This document shows positions 12,764-28,300 of a stretch of DNA of 64,000 nt, one piece after another (position 1 is the stretch's first letter; each line of letters begins with the position of its first letter). The translations under genes and the position numbers were made by a program. Under the pieces are notes generated by a model that was given only the letters and a program-made list of their open reading frames with translations, made no database searches and was not told the origin of the DNA. Source of the DNA: Corydoras sp. C115 (taxonomy: Eukaryota; Chordata; Actinopteri; Siluriformes; Callichthyidae); the NCBI GenBank assembly GCA_019802505.1, contig JAFMOC010000031.1:2063501-2127500 (forward strand). The letters run 5' to 3'.

Positions 12764-13430
12764 GTAATTTGAAATAATTACATGAACAATAAGTGGAGTA
12801 AATAGGAGGCGTGTCCAAACTCAATCGGTGCCTTTAGTTTGCATTACGTTCATATTTACAAACAAGATCCAACTTTCAGTCTGAACATTTCTGACACGGT
12901 ATAAACGATGGCCCGCGAACTGACACTGTCTGTCAGGGAATTGTCAGACATGGTATACCATCAAATCATAAACAAAATGGTCTGCAGACGGATGCATTTT
13001 GATGAATGTCGCTATGACAACTGCATAATTCATGAATTGTATTAGCGTTCCATTTGTCATTTTTGAGTTATGATTCACCCCAGGGATTGTCAAAAAACCT
13101 CTTTGCTCGCAAACGCAGTGTTTTAAGACTCGACCCCCCCTCCGGCTTCTCTTCCCAAATGTCAGCGTCAGCCAGTATGGTGCGAGGCAGGCAGAATTAA
13201 TCTGCCCTCATAAATATCTTGTTAGCATCACTTTGTGTGAACGATACTCGCATTCATTTAACTGACAAAGACGAGCTGCATTCACTGGCTGCAGAGCATC
13301 ACGCTGCCACCGAGTGGTGACGCTGAGAAAATTACCTGTCATGATTCTTTATTATTGTCCTGTCAACAAGTCTCTGTTTGGTGGTTAATGTTGAATCTTT
13401 AAGTCTGAAATGCATTGTGTTAAATGTACA
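12764..13430. other. Intergenic or distal 3' UTR, no coding signal
   Basis: No exon was recognised. This is where the ccdc88b transcript is likely to end. A second AATAAA on the minus strand (13348-13353) lies here besides the one listed separately. Confidence 0.45.
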
Positions 13431-13437
13431 AAAATTA

Positions 13438-13443
13438 TTTATT
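13438..13443 (-). terminator. Likely ccdc88b polyadenylation signal (AATAAA, minus strand)
   Basis: TTTATT on the plus strand reads AATAAA on the gene strand, about 310 bp beyond the ccdc88b stop codon. Another lies at 13348-13353. Confidence 0.45.
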
Positions 13444-13750
13444 CTTTGTTGAACACCCTCGGCTTTAAATTATAGTGCAAAAACATCCAGTTTCAAATAC
13501 TTGTTTATAGGAATGCCATGTTCATATAGAAAATAAGAATATAAAATGAGCCTAATTAACAATTTTCTGTCTTGGATTGGAAACCTAAGCCTGGCCAGAG
13601 TCCGTGGGTTTGTCGAAACTGGAATGTAAATCTGAGGAGTAAGAGAAAGAAATGAGCAGTGGTTATGTTACAGAAAACTGAGTCTCGGTTGGATGAGTTT
13701 CTGAAGGCTGTAGCTAAGAGATAAGTCATTAATGACCAGCCTGTTCTAAT

Positions 13751-16700
13751 CTACTGACCTTCAGTTCCAGAGGAGACACGGCTCACATCTGAGTGCTCAG
13801 GGGTAATATTCTCCTCACTCTCACCTGCAATGCATACGCAACCGTTTAGCATCAACTGAAGTAACTGCATATACAATATACAGTATTGTGTATATATGCA
13901 TGTGTGATGAGTACACATTTACAATCATGTCTGCCTTTATCCAGTGGTGTGTTAACTAAACAATGACCTGTCCCTTAACTAAAATAAATCCATATGACCC
14001 AAAGGAAGTATTTGAATGCATTTAACAAAACATATTGTGATTCACTAGTAATCTACAGTAATTAAATACATTGTTTAATATTAAAAAAAATACCTCTTCC
14101 ATCATCACTTAAAGTAGGACTGCCATCTTTTTCAGTTTCCCACAATGCACTTGATGGAGTGCGAAAACGCTGTGCAGGTCGTGTGCGATGGTCTCCAGGG
14201 CTGAAAGACTGAGACATGTTTCCGTCTTTGCTTTTGCCCAAACCCCAGCCGTGTCTGGAGCCCAATTTGCGGCGGCCAGACCTTAGCACCACCTTGGGCT
14301 GCTCCTCTGTCTCTCCTTGAGCTGATGCGCGCCTGAAAGCCAGAGGAGACACTGGAGCACTGCCGGGATCTCGTTCTTGACCTATACAGACATATTCAGC
14401 ATGTTAGTCGTCATATTGTCACCACATTACAGATGCATGTTGTATTTACTGTAAATAACTGCCAACTCTATAAACAATTACTGCTTTCAAACGTGTCCTT
14501 GGGGCAACACTAACGAAGGAAAAGAACTTCACATTGCATCTTATAAAGGCTTTTTACAGTCTGTAGCAATGCGTTTAGTGTTCTTTATTTGGGTTAACAG
14601 ATTTGCAGAAGCTTTTTGGTGTCTTACCTGAAGTCAGACCGGAGGAGGGCATTGTGTCTCCCATCTCTGCCAGGTTCTCCACACTGCCTGCAGCAATGAA
14701 CTGTGCTCGACCTTCTCTGCCTCCCTTAGGCTTTATCAACTTCTTCATCCGGTCAGCAATCCAATTTGTTTTCCTGTGATGATACATAGTTGTAAGTCTA
14801 CAAGAGGTATGCTCTGATTTTTCAGTTACAGGAGTCCTCGTGTCAGCAAAGCAAACAACCAGCAAAAAAAGGCATTTTTAAAATAATCACCTTTTCTTGA
14901 GCCTGAACTCATTCATTCATTCATTATCTCCCGCTTTATCCTCTATAAGGGTCGCGGTGGGGTTCCCCATGCCCATCCAGGGGAGAACGTTTCGGGCGCT
15001 GGGCAGATACACCCAGGACAGGGCGCCAATCCATCGCTGGGCACACACTCACTCACACGGACACATTCTATATGGGGCAATTTTGAGAATTCAATTGACT
15101 TGATCCATGTTTTTGGACTGTGGGAGGAAACCCACGCGGACATGGGGAGAACATGGAAACTCCACCCAGATGGGGATTCGAACCGGGAATCCGTAGTGCT
15201 GAGAGGCGAACATGCTAATCACTAAGCCACCGTGCCGCCCTTTGAGAGAACATTTAATCATTATTTTTTCAAACTAAAACAGAACACAAAATATAATGAA
15301 TTATTCCACACATCCAGGTAATTTCAAAGAGTTTGCAGATGGATTCTCAGAACGATGTGTCATTTCACAGAGCATGTTTTTTTCTGAAGCTAATTAAATT
15401 AAATTAACTCCATTCTAAGTTTAACTTTAATATAATTTGTGGATTGTGGAAGCATGAAAATATACTGTATTTATATTTTGTTATATAATGTATTATTATA
15501 TGAATGTAACTAATATTTTTTTTTACTTTATATTGGGGGGATTTGAGGTGCTACTGAAAGTGTTAACAAGAAAACGTGTGAATGTAAGTGAAATGTTTGA
15601 AGGTGCACAGGTCCAACAGAGGCAGTGTTATATCAGACTAACTTGGGTTGTTTGGATGCAGGCATGCCAGGCTCTAAAACCCGATACTGATCCATTATCT
15701 TCTCCACCAACTTCTGCTTCTCCCTGCGTAGCTCATTTAGTTTATCCCTGAAGACAGAAAGAGAATGGGTTATAAGAACAAACAAAAAGTCCTCAGCTTC
15801 AATTCACATGAAATATTATTCATGATCATCTTGTCTCTTTTTTTTATGTTTGAGACACATCCCAACATGTTTTGTCCAGCCTGTACGAGCAGGTGGCAAG
15901 AAACAAGGCATTTTTCCAAATCATCTTGCACTCCTTAAAATTCAATCAGTTCATCTGGACATAATGTTCAGTAGGAAAAATATTTCATCACTCATCCAAA
16001 TGATTTCATCAGACTACAAGCATCCCCATCAGTTTCATGCAACTGTGCTGGTTCTAAAGGTCAGGGATACTTGCAATCATATGAGACTGACAGTCACTTG
16101 GATGAGTGATGAAATGTTTTACCTGAATTACTGAGCATGCATCACAATGTCGTTTGCTCTTCCAAAAGTTCTATGATCAGACGAGTTCAAACCGTAACAA
16201 TTTAATCAAAAAGCACTATTTTCAACAATAAACAACAGATCTGTATTAAATAAATAATGGAAGCAACTAGATATTTTTTTCAGCTGTCTCTCTACTGATG
16301 TGTATAATGATATGTTTTTAAGTGGTTATGTTTATCTCACTTCAATAGACCACAGTTGAGACAGTTAAAACAGATTTGTGTTGTTGATTACACACAGATA
16401 TTCTCTTTGCTGAAGGTGGTGTTGATCTCGACTCTCAAGACTGCGCTCCAGAAGGGCTCGGTTCTCTTTGGCAAGACACTGATTCTGCTCCACCAGGTGC
16501 CTGTTCTCCTCCTCCATATTCCCTTTCAACTGAGTGAGAAGCTAAAACACAAATACACACTGATTGTCAAAATGCAGATGCAGGTACACATTTGCACAAC
16601 GTGCATTATGTAATATAATTTATTTAGCACAAGAAATACCAAAGTTCTTTACAATGACTTGTTAATACACATCTATTCTCACATTAGCTTTCCACACAGA

Positions 16701-19329
16701 AAACACTAGCATTACACAAAAGGATATTTTGGCGTAATATGCATTTGTAACGTTACATATTAATTTTGCAGTGGTTCAAATACGCAGTACTGTATACCTG
16801 ATACTGGCTGTTGAGACGAACATTGTTAAGGTCCAGTTGCTGATTCTGTTCTTTCAGCATGTTGAGTTCCCCTTCCAGTTTGGTTCGCTCCAGTTGTGTT
16901 GTGCTTATATCACCTCGTAGAACTGAAATCTGAGCCAGTAACTCTGATTGCACCTGAACCCACTCCTTTTGCAGATTAATATACCTAAAGAAATGAGGGT
17001 CATGTGCACACATACACACAAACATTTAAGCCATTACACAGAGCAGTAGTTATACTGAATATTTACACGGCTGTTATTCAGTTGCAGGAACAAGGCCACA
17101 TGCTGAGGCCAAAGATAACTTCAATTATGCGAACATTTCTATAAAAGCATGGGCTTGGTTAAAATACTGTTTATATACAGTGGTTCTAAAAGTGCCACTT
17201 ATTAACCATAATAAGCAACAGTATACACAGGGAGACCTGCCAACTTCTCATAGGCATTAAGTGGCATATTGCGGGTGAAGTGGAGATGAAACTGTGCAGG
17301 GACAGCATGGCCAACTGATCCAAGCTGCCGAAGTGCCACACATTATACTGTAAGATAAATGAGGGTTGCTATTGTAATTAAGGCTCATTATTATAACATT
17401 TAACTCCATTATAATCTCATTACTTAACCTCCTTATCTTGTAAACATGACAGGCTTTAATATTTTAATCAAGATCTTAATCTTACCCTCTTGATTAATCA
17501 AATTACTTGGAATTGACTGGTGTGTATCGTATGCTTGCTTTAAAAAATTACAGAAACATTGTTGCATGTAATTTACTCGTACCAGTGCAACACACATATA
17601 CCACATTTACATCAACGTCACTGCAGTGCAGAGAATCACCACCCAAATAATACCTGCGGTGGTGCGTTGGGGTATTTGATCTTTAGCAAACAGTGTAAAA
17701 GGAATTAACAAATCCAAAACAGATGGACTACAGTCTGTAATTGTAAAACTACAAAGTGTTTCTATATAATAAGAGAAATTAGTCAAATGAACAATGAGAG
17801 GAGAAAAGCCACATGGACCTAATTAAATGGTCAGCGATTGTTTATCACAGCCATCACATGCCATTCGTTTAAAATAAACAGATTTATAAGAATATGAAAA
17901 CTAGGGTTAATCCTAACATGCCTACCCAATTTCCAGTAAAGCAACATGACAGGGACTATAAATCTGTAGCTTTTATACTACCTTTGTAGGTACACTTCAT
18001 TTATGCTGTGTGTAGCCAATAAGACATATTTCAAGCAGTTATAACGGGTGATTGAGCACCACGACAATATGGTCCACCCATCTGTAGGGTTAGGCCGTGA
18101 CCTGTCATAAAGTATTTGGAATTAAATGGGAGGGAATCTCAAGGCCTCTGTTTAAACCAGTTTCCTTTCAAGGATTTCTTTTAGCCATCAGGAGTTCAAA
18201 GAAGCTTTTTGTATCTATTGCTTAAATCACTATATACATTCATTGCCTCGATTGAGCTTTACGAGGGCTATAGTGTCATCACCAACACCGTCAGCAAAAT
18301 GAAACTTCATTTAACAAGCAGTTATAAGCACTTGACCTTTACATGTATACATTTATGTTGTCAGTCACAGAAAGCCACAACAAGTGGAAATAGACATGAC
18401 TCATGTTGCTGTGATGAAAAGCCTGAGACCTGGGTTTGGGGCTTGGTCTGTGGGCGTTGACTTTACATCCTGTCATTTTTTTTTCTCCTCTCCAAAAACA
18501 GAGCAACTGCTCAGCATTGCACAGGTGTAAAGTTTCAACTTCAAATGGTTTTCTGACTTACCTCTCGTTGTCAGTTTTCAACCTTTCCAGTTCTTTCTCT
18601 TGGTCAGCCTGCTGCTGAGCTGCTTTCCCCATCTTCTCTCTCTCTACCTGTATCGCCCTCTCTGCTTCCTCCAGCCGAGCTTTGCTCTCCATCAGCTCTT
18701 TATGCCTGGACGCAGACAAGGCAATAAAACCCACTACAGTCGAAGGCATATTACATTAGCAAAGCACATTTCAAATTCGTTTTGCATAATTATTTGGCTG
18801 ATTGATTGTAACAGTGAAAAGATCTGTGTGTACAGCCTACAAAAAGCCTAATTACTCTACCTGGCTCTTTAATATTGCCAACCTGTCATGACTTTTATTC
18901 CCATATCTTAATTTTACATGTATTCACATTAGAGCTGGCATGTGATGTGGTCTATTACTATATATTAGGTGAAAATAACTTCATTTTGACCTTGATTCCA
19001 ATACAGCATGAATTACTGCACTAACAGCACAGGAATAAAGCCCCGTCGAGCAAAAAAAGTAATATCATAAATGACTGGAAAATTGATGGAACATCAGTGA
19101 GAATAAAAGCAAACAACACATTGGAATAAACTGTTAGCAATACATGTAAAAATATCAAGACTGATTAATTTGGCATTTTAAATACACAGCATTATACAGT
19201 TACAACACTGTACATAAAAAAATGAGTAAACAAGGGACTGTGGATTTTTTAAATAAAATCTTCAATAAGTCCTTATCTAATGTTGAGAAAAAAATAATTT
19301 ACGATTGCGATGAGCAGCAATCAATTCTG

Positions 19330-19385
<56 letters not shown>

Positions 19386-22300
19386 ACACGTGCTAAGTGT
19401 AGGCTATGTATTTCTGCTTTGTGATAATAGTTGCTTAGTTACTGCTTGGTCCGAAACTTGGCTAAATGCAGTGACTCATTCACTTTCTTTAATGGTTCTT
19501 TAATGGTTTTAGTTTTTTGAGAATCGTTTGAGATTAAAATTTACATTTGCACCGTTACATTCATTTATTGCACTTTAGGTTTAATGTCATTATTCTTTCC
19601 CCTGTGGTAAAAAACTTTGTCATGACAAACACTCTGCAAACTAATGACTTTATTTTAATAGTTGCTTTAAAGAAAATCTATGGCTTATTAGTGTGATCAC
19701 TTTATAATCTGCATATCCTTATCTGTGTCCAGGAAGAGCTGAAGTCTATCCCAGTGATTACACTCGGCAGGTAACAACACTGACACACACACAAACTTGT
19801 ATCTAGGGGCAGTTTAGTCTTACTATTGGTCCACTACCATATGTTTGGACTTCACACAGATGCATGTGGTCGAACATGAAAAATCGGGCATTTTTCATCC
19901 AACCAAGGACCTTTTACTGAAGGAGAAATCACTAACCATTTTCTATTAGGAATTTCAATTTAAAATATTTCATTTAAAATTTATTTATTCATTCATTTTT
20001 TTGAGACTATATCTGCTACCTGTATGTTATTCACAGCTCTTTGATGACAGATTTATTAATTCATTCATTATCTCCCGCTTTATCCTCTTTTTCCTGCGCT
20101 GGGCAGATAGACCCAGGACAGGGCGCCAATCCATCGCTGGGCAGATGACAGATTTAATTATACTATTATTTAATTAATTATAGTGCTTATAATATTTCTT
20201 GTGTTGTAGCTTTTTCAAAGAAGAAGGTCAGTTTTACAGCTCGGAACATTTTCTTGGTGAGTCGTAACTTTACCTGGCCTCCAGTTCTTTGTTCTGAGCC
20301 TCTAAAGCCCGACTGCTGCTCTTTAGCTGACTGTGTTTGGCCAGGAGTTCCTCCAGCTCTGTCTCTTGCCTCTGCTGTAGAGCTGTCAGTCTCTCATGGT
20401 CCCTCCGCAGAGCTTCACAGCGTGCTGCATACTCCTCTTTCTCCTTTTGCCACAGCTTGGACTCTCCCTCCAGGGTGGCACAGCGCACCTCATTCTCTTT
20501 GTGCTGTGCCAATACTGAGGCATGCTTGAAGCTTAAAGAAGCATACTTCACCTAGATACGAAAGATGAGCAAAGAACATTCACTAGCATGACACTTTAAA
20601 CTATTTTTTATATTCTTTTTTTATATTCTGTTCTTTTTATAACACATTTGCACCAAAATGAATTATTCAGCCTAAACATTCTTTGTCATTGATGTTCGAT
20701 TCTTTTGGATTTGTTTGTATTGGATGCTATCTCCATGCCAATAAACTATTTGAAAGAGATGCAAAAGAAAATATTATCTTTAAACCTGGATTTTACTAGA
20801 CATCACTGGAAGCTTGCCTGGAAGTCAAATAAAAAAATTTATTTTCTTGGCACAGTATACTGAACATGGATGTAGAGAATGAGTATGGATAAATGAAGCC
20901 TATCCCTGCTTTTGTGGGGTTTTTTGGTCCAGTCATCTGCTGATTGCCCTTCACCAATGTTGTGATCTTTTACCTTTGTATTTTTTTTTTTAATACCAGG
21001 GAGAATGCTCCTGTATGTAATTCTTTGTGTTATGGCTTTTTGCTTATTTGCCTTTCATAGACTATTTATTTTTTGCTACATTTGTTTGCTGTGGAAAATG
21101 AATGCCGATATATAATTTAGGCTTTGATTTGTTAATTCTTAATGTCTTTGATTACTGTACAAAGTGGATTTGTGGAAGTTCTTCTTTTTATCACTTTGAG
21201 AATTAATTTATTTAATTCTTTCGTTTTTTTAAATACTGGATATGCACTTAACATTTCCACCCAAATCTGCATACATGATTGGTTAATACGATGCTTTTTG
21301 AGAGGGCAAGATCACCTTCCCTTTCCCTTTTTGAGAAAAGCCTACAAAATGCTGTGACATCATCAAAACTGAAATTAGCAATCGTGGAAGTCCAGATGAC
21401 AGAACAAACACTTCTGTTACATTACTTCAGGGCTTATTATTATAATTTTTGATTAATATGTAAATTTAATATAAATTACTACGGCATTCACATTTTTATC
21501 TACCAGTCTGGGAACTGAGAAGATGAACATAGAACCTATTTTACTATCATATAAGAAAGAATGAAATCCTTATAGTTGTACAATAAAATATAAGGAAACT
21601 GTAAAATATGGTTTTCAAAAGAAAAAGTATTTTTGTTAAGCTGCTGTGCCACCATGGCTTCACCATGATGGCTCTGCAAGTGAGTATTCATTGCACACAA
21701 TGTGAAAGCCAGCGCTCACACACATGTAGGAGCACCTGTAGTTTGGTGTTAAGATCCTGCAGTTTGGTGCAGTTCTCTTGCAGGGAAATGGAGGCTGCCT
21801 GAGACTGTGCCATCTGTGAAAGCAACACCTCCCGCTCCCGTTGTAAAAATGCATTCTGGGATAAAACATTAACAGCACACTGGTTAGGGCAGATCTTGGA
21901 AAAGTCATTAAAAGACACCATATTTTACTTTACAAAAACATTTGCAAACCTCTTTCTCCAGTTTTAATAGGTTTTCACCGCTAGGGTCTTTACTGTTCCC
22001 ATTGCTTTTTAGACTCTGAAACTGGTCGCCTGGATTTATTGTTTCCTTAGCGATTAGAACAGGACCAGAGCTTTCCGTTTTAACTTCCACCTTCTCCGGG
22101 TTTTCTCCCTGTGATGCTGTATGAGCGTTTTCTTCTGCCTCCCTGACTGTTGAACTACAGAGAGATGCAGAGACTTTGTCCGATGCTGCTTTCTCAAGTT
22201 CTGTTTGCATCTGAAGTTGTAAGGTGGCCATTTGAAGCTTGCCACTTATCTCCTCAATAGACTGGTTTAATTGGGCCACCTGATTAAACAGCTTCTGGGA

Positions 22301-25300
22301 CTTGACTCGTTCACTTTCTAAATCCTAAACAGGACCAAAAAAATTTAAAGGAAAACTCTTCACCTCATTATTCTCAAAGAAATCAATTAGCAAATCAATA
22401 ATTTCTTATAAATAACATAATTTCTTTTCTTTTAAAGCAGAAAAAAGTTTTTTTTTTTATTATTATTCCAGTAAAACACAATAAACAGACCTGTGTTAGA
22501 GAGGTGATCTGTGTGCTGCTTTCTGCTGTCACTTCTTTTAGGTGATTATTCTCCTTCTGCAGTTCTTCCAGTTGACAGCAGGTCTCTTTAAGTTGAGCAA
22601 CTTCCTGACACACCCGTCTACAGGAATGAAATGGTCAGTACATTCATTCATTCATTATCTCCCGCTTTATCCTCTATTAGGGTCGCGGTGGGGTTCCCCA
22701 TGCCCATCCAGGGGAGAACATCTCGGGCGCTGGGCAGATAGACCCAGGACAGGGCGCCAATCCATCGCTGGGCACACACTCACTCAGACAGGCACACTCT
22801 ATATGGGGCAATTTTGAGAATTCAATTAACTTGATCCATGTTTTTGGACTGTGGGAGGAAACCCACGCAGACACGGGGAGAACATAGAAACTCCACCCAG
22901 ATGGGGATTCGAACCGGGAATCCCTAGCGCTGAGAGGCGAACGTGCTAACCACTAAGCCACCGTGCCGCCTGGTCAGTACATATTACAGAAAAATCGACG
23001 TACATTAAGTGTACATGTATCTTTGAACCTTGTCATTTAAATGTTTACTAAATTTTAAAAAACTAAAAGTTTTTTAATTAATTTTTATTAGCCGCTTGGT
23101 CACCAGCTCAGGCACTCTGCCCAAACTCCATACATCTGTAGACAATACATGAATTGATAACTGAGTGCAATCCCTGTTCCAATGTCAACTAAACATGAAG
23201 TTAATACGATATCTATGCTTCCATTCCTGACAATGCTTTAAATGTGGGTACCTATGCTGGACCTCCAAACTGCAGGCCCTCTGGTTGCCATGCTCCAAGG
23301 CAGAGGCAGTGCTTTCCAGCTGCTGTCGCAGTCTCATCATTTCTTTATCTTTTTGTCTCTGCTCACGTCTCTGACTGTCCAACACTGACTGACATACTTC
23401 CTTCTCTTGCTCCAGTCGTGTAACCTCCAGAAGGGCCTCATCATGTCTTCTGCTTAGTGACTCCATCTCCGAACCATTTTCTCTCACTTCAGTTTCCAAT
23501 TCCTCCTCCCGACGGCGGGCTGAGTCCAAGCTTCGCCCTAAACGTTCAAGTTCTGCCTTCAGAGTTTGGTTGGTAAGCTCGAGTTGATCGCCCTTTAAAA
23601 ATGACAATGCTGAAGGTTACAACTTTTGGAATTTGTCATCTAAGATTTTAGAATAATAAATTTGGTTTGATTCAAGCAAATAACAAGTACATACAACATA
23701 TATATAATTTTGATATCTTTTGTTGTTTTGTATTGATCTTGATTAAGTATTAAATTATTTTGATTACAAATTTTACATTTTAAAGTATAAAACATTTCAC
23801 TTGATATTAAAATATTTTGTTAAATATTAAACTGTTTGGAAAGTTCACTTTTTACAATATTTGACAATAATTATCCTTCAATAATTGTATTGCAGTTTTA
23901 CATAAAGTTGAAAACTTTGGATTTTAGTTTAAATGTAGGGTGTATGATGTGAATCCTACAGGGTACTGATATAAAAGCTGTGTACTGTTAAATGTTAAGC
24001 AGTCTTACCTTGCGCACAGAGGCCCGGAGCGTATCTATGGTTGCCTTGAGGCTCTCTCGTTCTCTTTCCAGTGCTGCCCGCTCTCCTTCCAATTGGGCAT
24101 TTACTGCTGCCTCCATCTTCTGCAGCTCTGCTTGATTACGCAGATGCATCAGCTCCTCTTCTTGGTGCATGGATTCACAGTGCAAGATCTACCATCAGAA
24201 AATTCACAGTAAGTGCACACTAGTATTAAAAAAAAAAAAAACTCTATGCACTGACTAATTAAGAGAGTATTATGGTTGCCAAATACATTTGTGCAGGACT
24301 TTTTAATTTAATATTTCATATCATTTTAAAAGGGTTTCAGGTTTTAAATAATGTTTAAAAAGTTAACTTTTTAAATATTTGACTTCTGCCCCAAAAATAT
24401 TCCAGTTACCAATTAATTTTTCTCTTAATGTTTAGGAATAACTCGTTATTGATCACATATTTTGCAATGATGCAGTGTTTGTTCTTCACTTTGTGGCTGG
24501 CTGGATTGCCTTTAATATCCATGACTGAAGCGTGATTGAATACCTCTATCTGTTTCCTGGCCTCGGTGAGACTCTCTGCTGCTTTCCTTAATCTCTGGTT
24601 TTCAACCTCTAGCAGTGCGAGTCTCTGCTCAGCCTCGCGTGCTTTCTTCATCTGTTCACTCAGTTTGGTGTGAAGTTCTTGAATCACGTTGGCCTGACGA
24701 CTTGCTTCCTCCTCAGTCTGCTGGAGCTGAATAGACAGGTTTTGAACGTCCTGCCGAAGTTTATCTACCTCTCCCGATGCTTCTTCTTGCTCCATCGTCT
24801 GTGTGGGCTTCTCGCTGTCCGTTGTGCTTTCACATGTCTCTGCCCGGCTTTCTGACTTGCTTTTCTCCATGCTTTTTTCTCCTTCCGCTTCTCCCCTTTC
24901 TTTTTGTCCCGCACTACTTTTGGCCTCCTCTTTTCTCTCTCGGAGGAAAACTTCCTCACCTTCTCCATCTTCTCTCTGAACTCTCATCATAGCGTCCCTT
25001 CTTTTTTCTGCTTTCTCTGCCTCCTCCTCTTTTCCCATGTCCTTTCCTTCACACTCGCCTCTTGCAATATCCCGTTTCACCTCTCCAGCAGACCTCTCCA
25101 TCTCCTTCTCCTGTGACCTGCCTTTTTCCAGCTCTTCAAGGCTGAGCTTCAGACAGGTGTTTTCATTCTTCAGGTTCTGAAACTGGTCGATAAAAAAAGA
25201 TTTGAAAACAGCTTGGTGTCTCAACTGGGAATTGAAACATCAGATCAAACACACTCAAGTTCTTGTGTGCTCATGTAAATGTTCTAAACAGTGTGTGTGT

Positions 25301-28300
25301 GTGTGTGTGTGCGCGCATGTTGGATGACTCTCACCTCTCTGAGTGTGTTCTGGTGCTCCTCTTCCAATTTTGCCAGTCGTTCTATCTGTCTCTGCAGAGC
25401 CTCTTTAACGTCAGGCGAGTTAGCCTGCAGAGCCTGATCAACACAAGTTCACCATCTCATTATCACATCAGTCACTCACACAGTAGAAGTACATAGTGAG
25501 AATTCAAGGCTTAAGGGTCGACTTGAAAAACAGACCCAGACTGCACTCAAAGCCAATTATTCATTCTGTTACTGATAATGACTAGGCCATTATTAATGAA
25601 GCTGACAACCAGAAAAAAATAAGGTAACTAAAATTATCCTGGCCATTAAATGACATTCTCAAACACTGAACTAATAAACATGGTCTTTTTTTCCGTTATC
25701 TTTTCACCGTTTCAAATAAATATGTATGGTACACATATTGGTAAATTCTCTTCTGAAGGAGTCATAGATAATCGGAACATTTAATTGTGATTAGTGAAGT
25801 AATAATGAACAAATAGAATAAGTCTGGTTGTGTTTGTTTAAAGGCAAATAAAAATTTGTGTTTCTGTCCAACATGCAAACTTGCATAAAAATATAGTGTT
25901 GTTTTTCCTTTACAAACTGAATAGCAAGAAATGGACACCAGATAAACATGTGACCATATACTGCACACTGCACATGGCTAAACTTAGCCTAATCTCTTTA
26001 TTATGAGTATAAATAAAAAGCACACAAACAGCTCATCCTGTTTGTGCATGCATATTTTAAATAAGTTTGCATAGTTAAACAGCAAACTTCTGTATTCATA
26101 TAACAGCGCACACAATCAGGCAAGGCTAAATTGAGAGCTTTAATTAATAAGTAGAAAGAAAGATTAATTTATTATGTAATTTCAATTGAATTAGTTACTT
26201 ATGCTTTTTCTTTTAGTAGACATTTTTGCAGCATTTGTTGTTCTACCACTGAGCATCAAACTTAAGATTTATACATGTGCATGTACCCTGTGGTCTTAAG
26301 TGACGGTAAAACATTAAACAACAATACTGAATGAAAACCATGTTGTTATATGATTACATATTCTGTGTAATCTGATCATGTAGCCCATTCCTACATCTGT
26401 ACAATACTGTCTTACTGAGCAAGTGTTCAAATTATATGTAATAGTGCTGCATATTCATAGCTGAAGTGTTTAATCGTGACATCACCATCTGGAGATCAAT
26501 GATGGCTGACAACCTGCAATTAGAGTAGGCACTGTAATTAAATATTTGTTATTCAAATATCTGTCTAACAGAAATGCTGGTGCAGAACTTTTAAATAAGC
26601 CGGCCCCGTTTGTTTTTCATAAAAAACAGCGCCAAAGATTGACCCCAACCTCCCGATCGGCCTGCAGATGCTCCAGTCGTCTCCTCAGCTCTGCATTTTC
26701 GTTCTCAGCCCCCAGAAGTCTCAGTGAAGATGCCTCGTCCACTTCCACACTTAGTGGCTTCAGTTCCACTTCTGCAAGTGAAGAGAACTGAAGTGTAAAT
26801 AGAAAGCTTTCAGGGGAGCGGCAGAAGAAAATCAGGTCAATAGCATGAAGTTATGGCAATAGTTCAATTCACCAGGAGGCCTGGGGCTCTTAGGTTCCTG
26901 AAGCTCTTCATCAGACTCCAGCTCTAATTGGAGGACACGAGGATGAGTCACTCTCTGACTGACATCAGCAGAGAAAGAGTGGCGCTTCAGATCCATCTGC
27001 AGAGTCATATTCATCTCCAGCAGTTCATCGACCCGCTGCCTCTCCACATCCCTCTCCTACGCATACGCACACATGCAGACACGGATGCATATAAATACAT
27101 CCACAGCTTCCTACTTCCCACAGATGCCACTCATTAATAGTGTCACTGATTACTATATTTAAGACTTCCATTCAATTAAATTGTGATTCAAAGCAATCAA
27201 GTTATGCAAAAGATGGCGAAGTCTGTACCGCCTCCATGTCCATCAGTTTTTGTCGGAGCAAGATATTGTCCTTTTCCAGTTCACGTAGCGCTGAACAGCG
27301 AACGCGCGAGTCAGCCAGCTGCTCCTCCAACAGTGTTCTATTCTCCTGCAGTGATGCACAGTACTGCTGTTGCTCCTGCAGACCAAGAGAGCCATGGGTT
27401 AAAGCTGGGTACCCGATGTATTTTAGGAACCCTCTGTGTTCTTTATGCAAACTGAGACGATAGATCATCAACAAATACACTGCATTTCAAAAGACTGCCT
27501 TTACTAAACAATCATGCCACGTAAAATAGAACATGGAAACTCCACCCAGATCAGATCAGTGCAATACATTTGATATAGATAAATATGAGATCATCTGTCC
27601 AGCAATTTTAGTTGGAATTGTGTTATGCAACAAGACAATGACCTCAACGCCATTAATGAATTCACATATAAATGATTGAAGATCTCGGAAACAGGCCAAG
27701 TCAAATCCTGATTATTTTTTATTTTTATTTTTTTTGATTCGCTTCAAAATCAAATGAAGCATTCTTTAAAATACGTTTAAAATAATATGGTAAATAATAT
27801 GTGTATTTTCAATACATAAATTCACTTTTAGAGCATTATTTTGTGATTGGCCTTTTGTAAATCAGAACGTTAAGCTCTTCACACTGCTCAATATTAATGG
27901 TAAGGTTTAGATAACCCCTCCAAATGATTTTAACAATACGGGCTGATGCTGCATTGTATGCACTAAGCATCAATCTCATTAGCTTTGTGAATGTTCATAT
28001 TCATTATATTGCCTAATTTATTTTATTTGAGGACTCAGAGGTTTAAAATGGCTTATGTTTTAGAATTGAGATTATAAAGCTTTGTGTGTTTACCTTTAGT
28101 TGTGTACGATAAAGTTCCAGGCTGCGCAAACGATGTGTGCAGGTCTTCAGCTCCATCTGCAGCTGTTCTGATCTGGCTGCACGCTCACGCAAGCAGTCCA
28201 GCTCATCACGTAGATTTCGACTGACACGCACCTCACCCTGAAGTGCCCGGTTCTAATTCACACCGAAAACACATACTGCGTTAATTTTTTTGCTCTAAAA

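Noticed and set aside
27223..27232. GC donor at the end of ccdc88b exon 11 (ATGGAG/GCGGTA)
   Set aside because: A normal GT donor three bases later (GAGGCG/GTACAG) keeps the phase and aligns better with Girdin (LRQKLxDxExERD).
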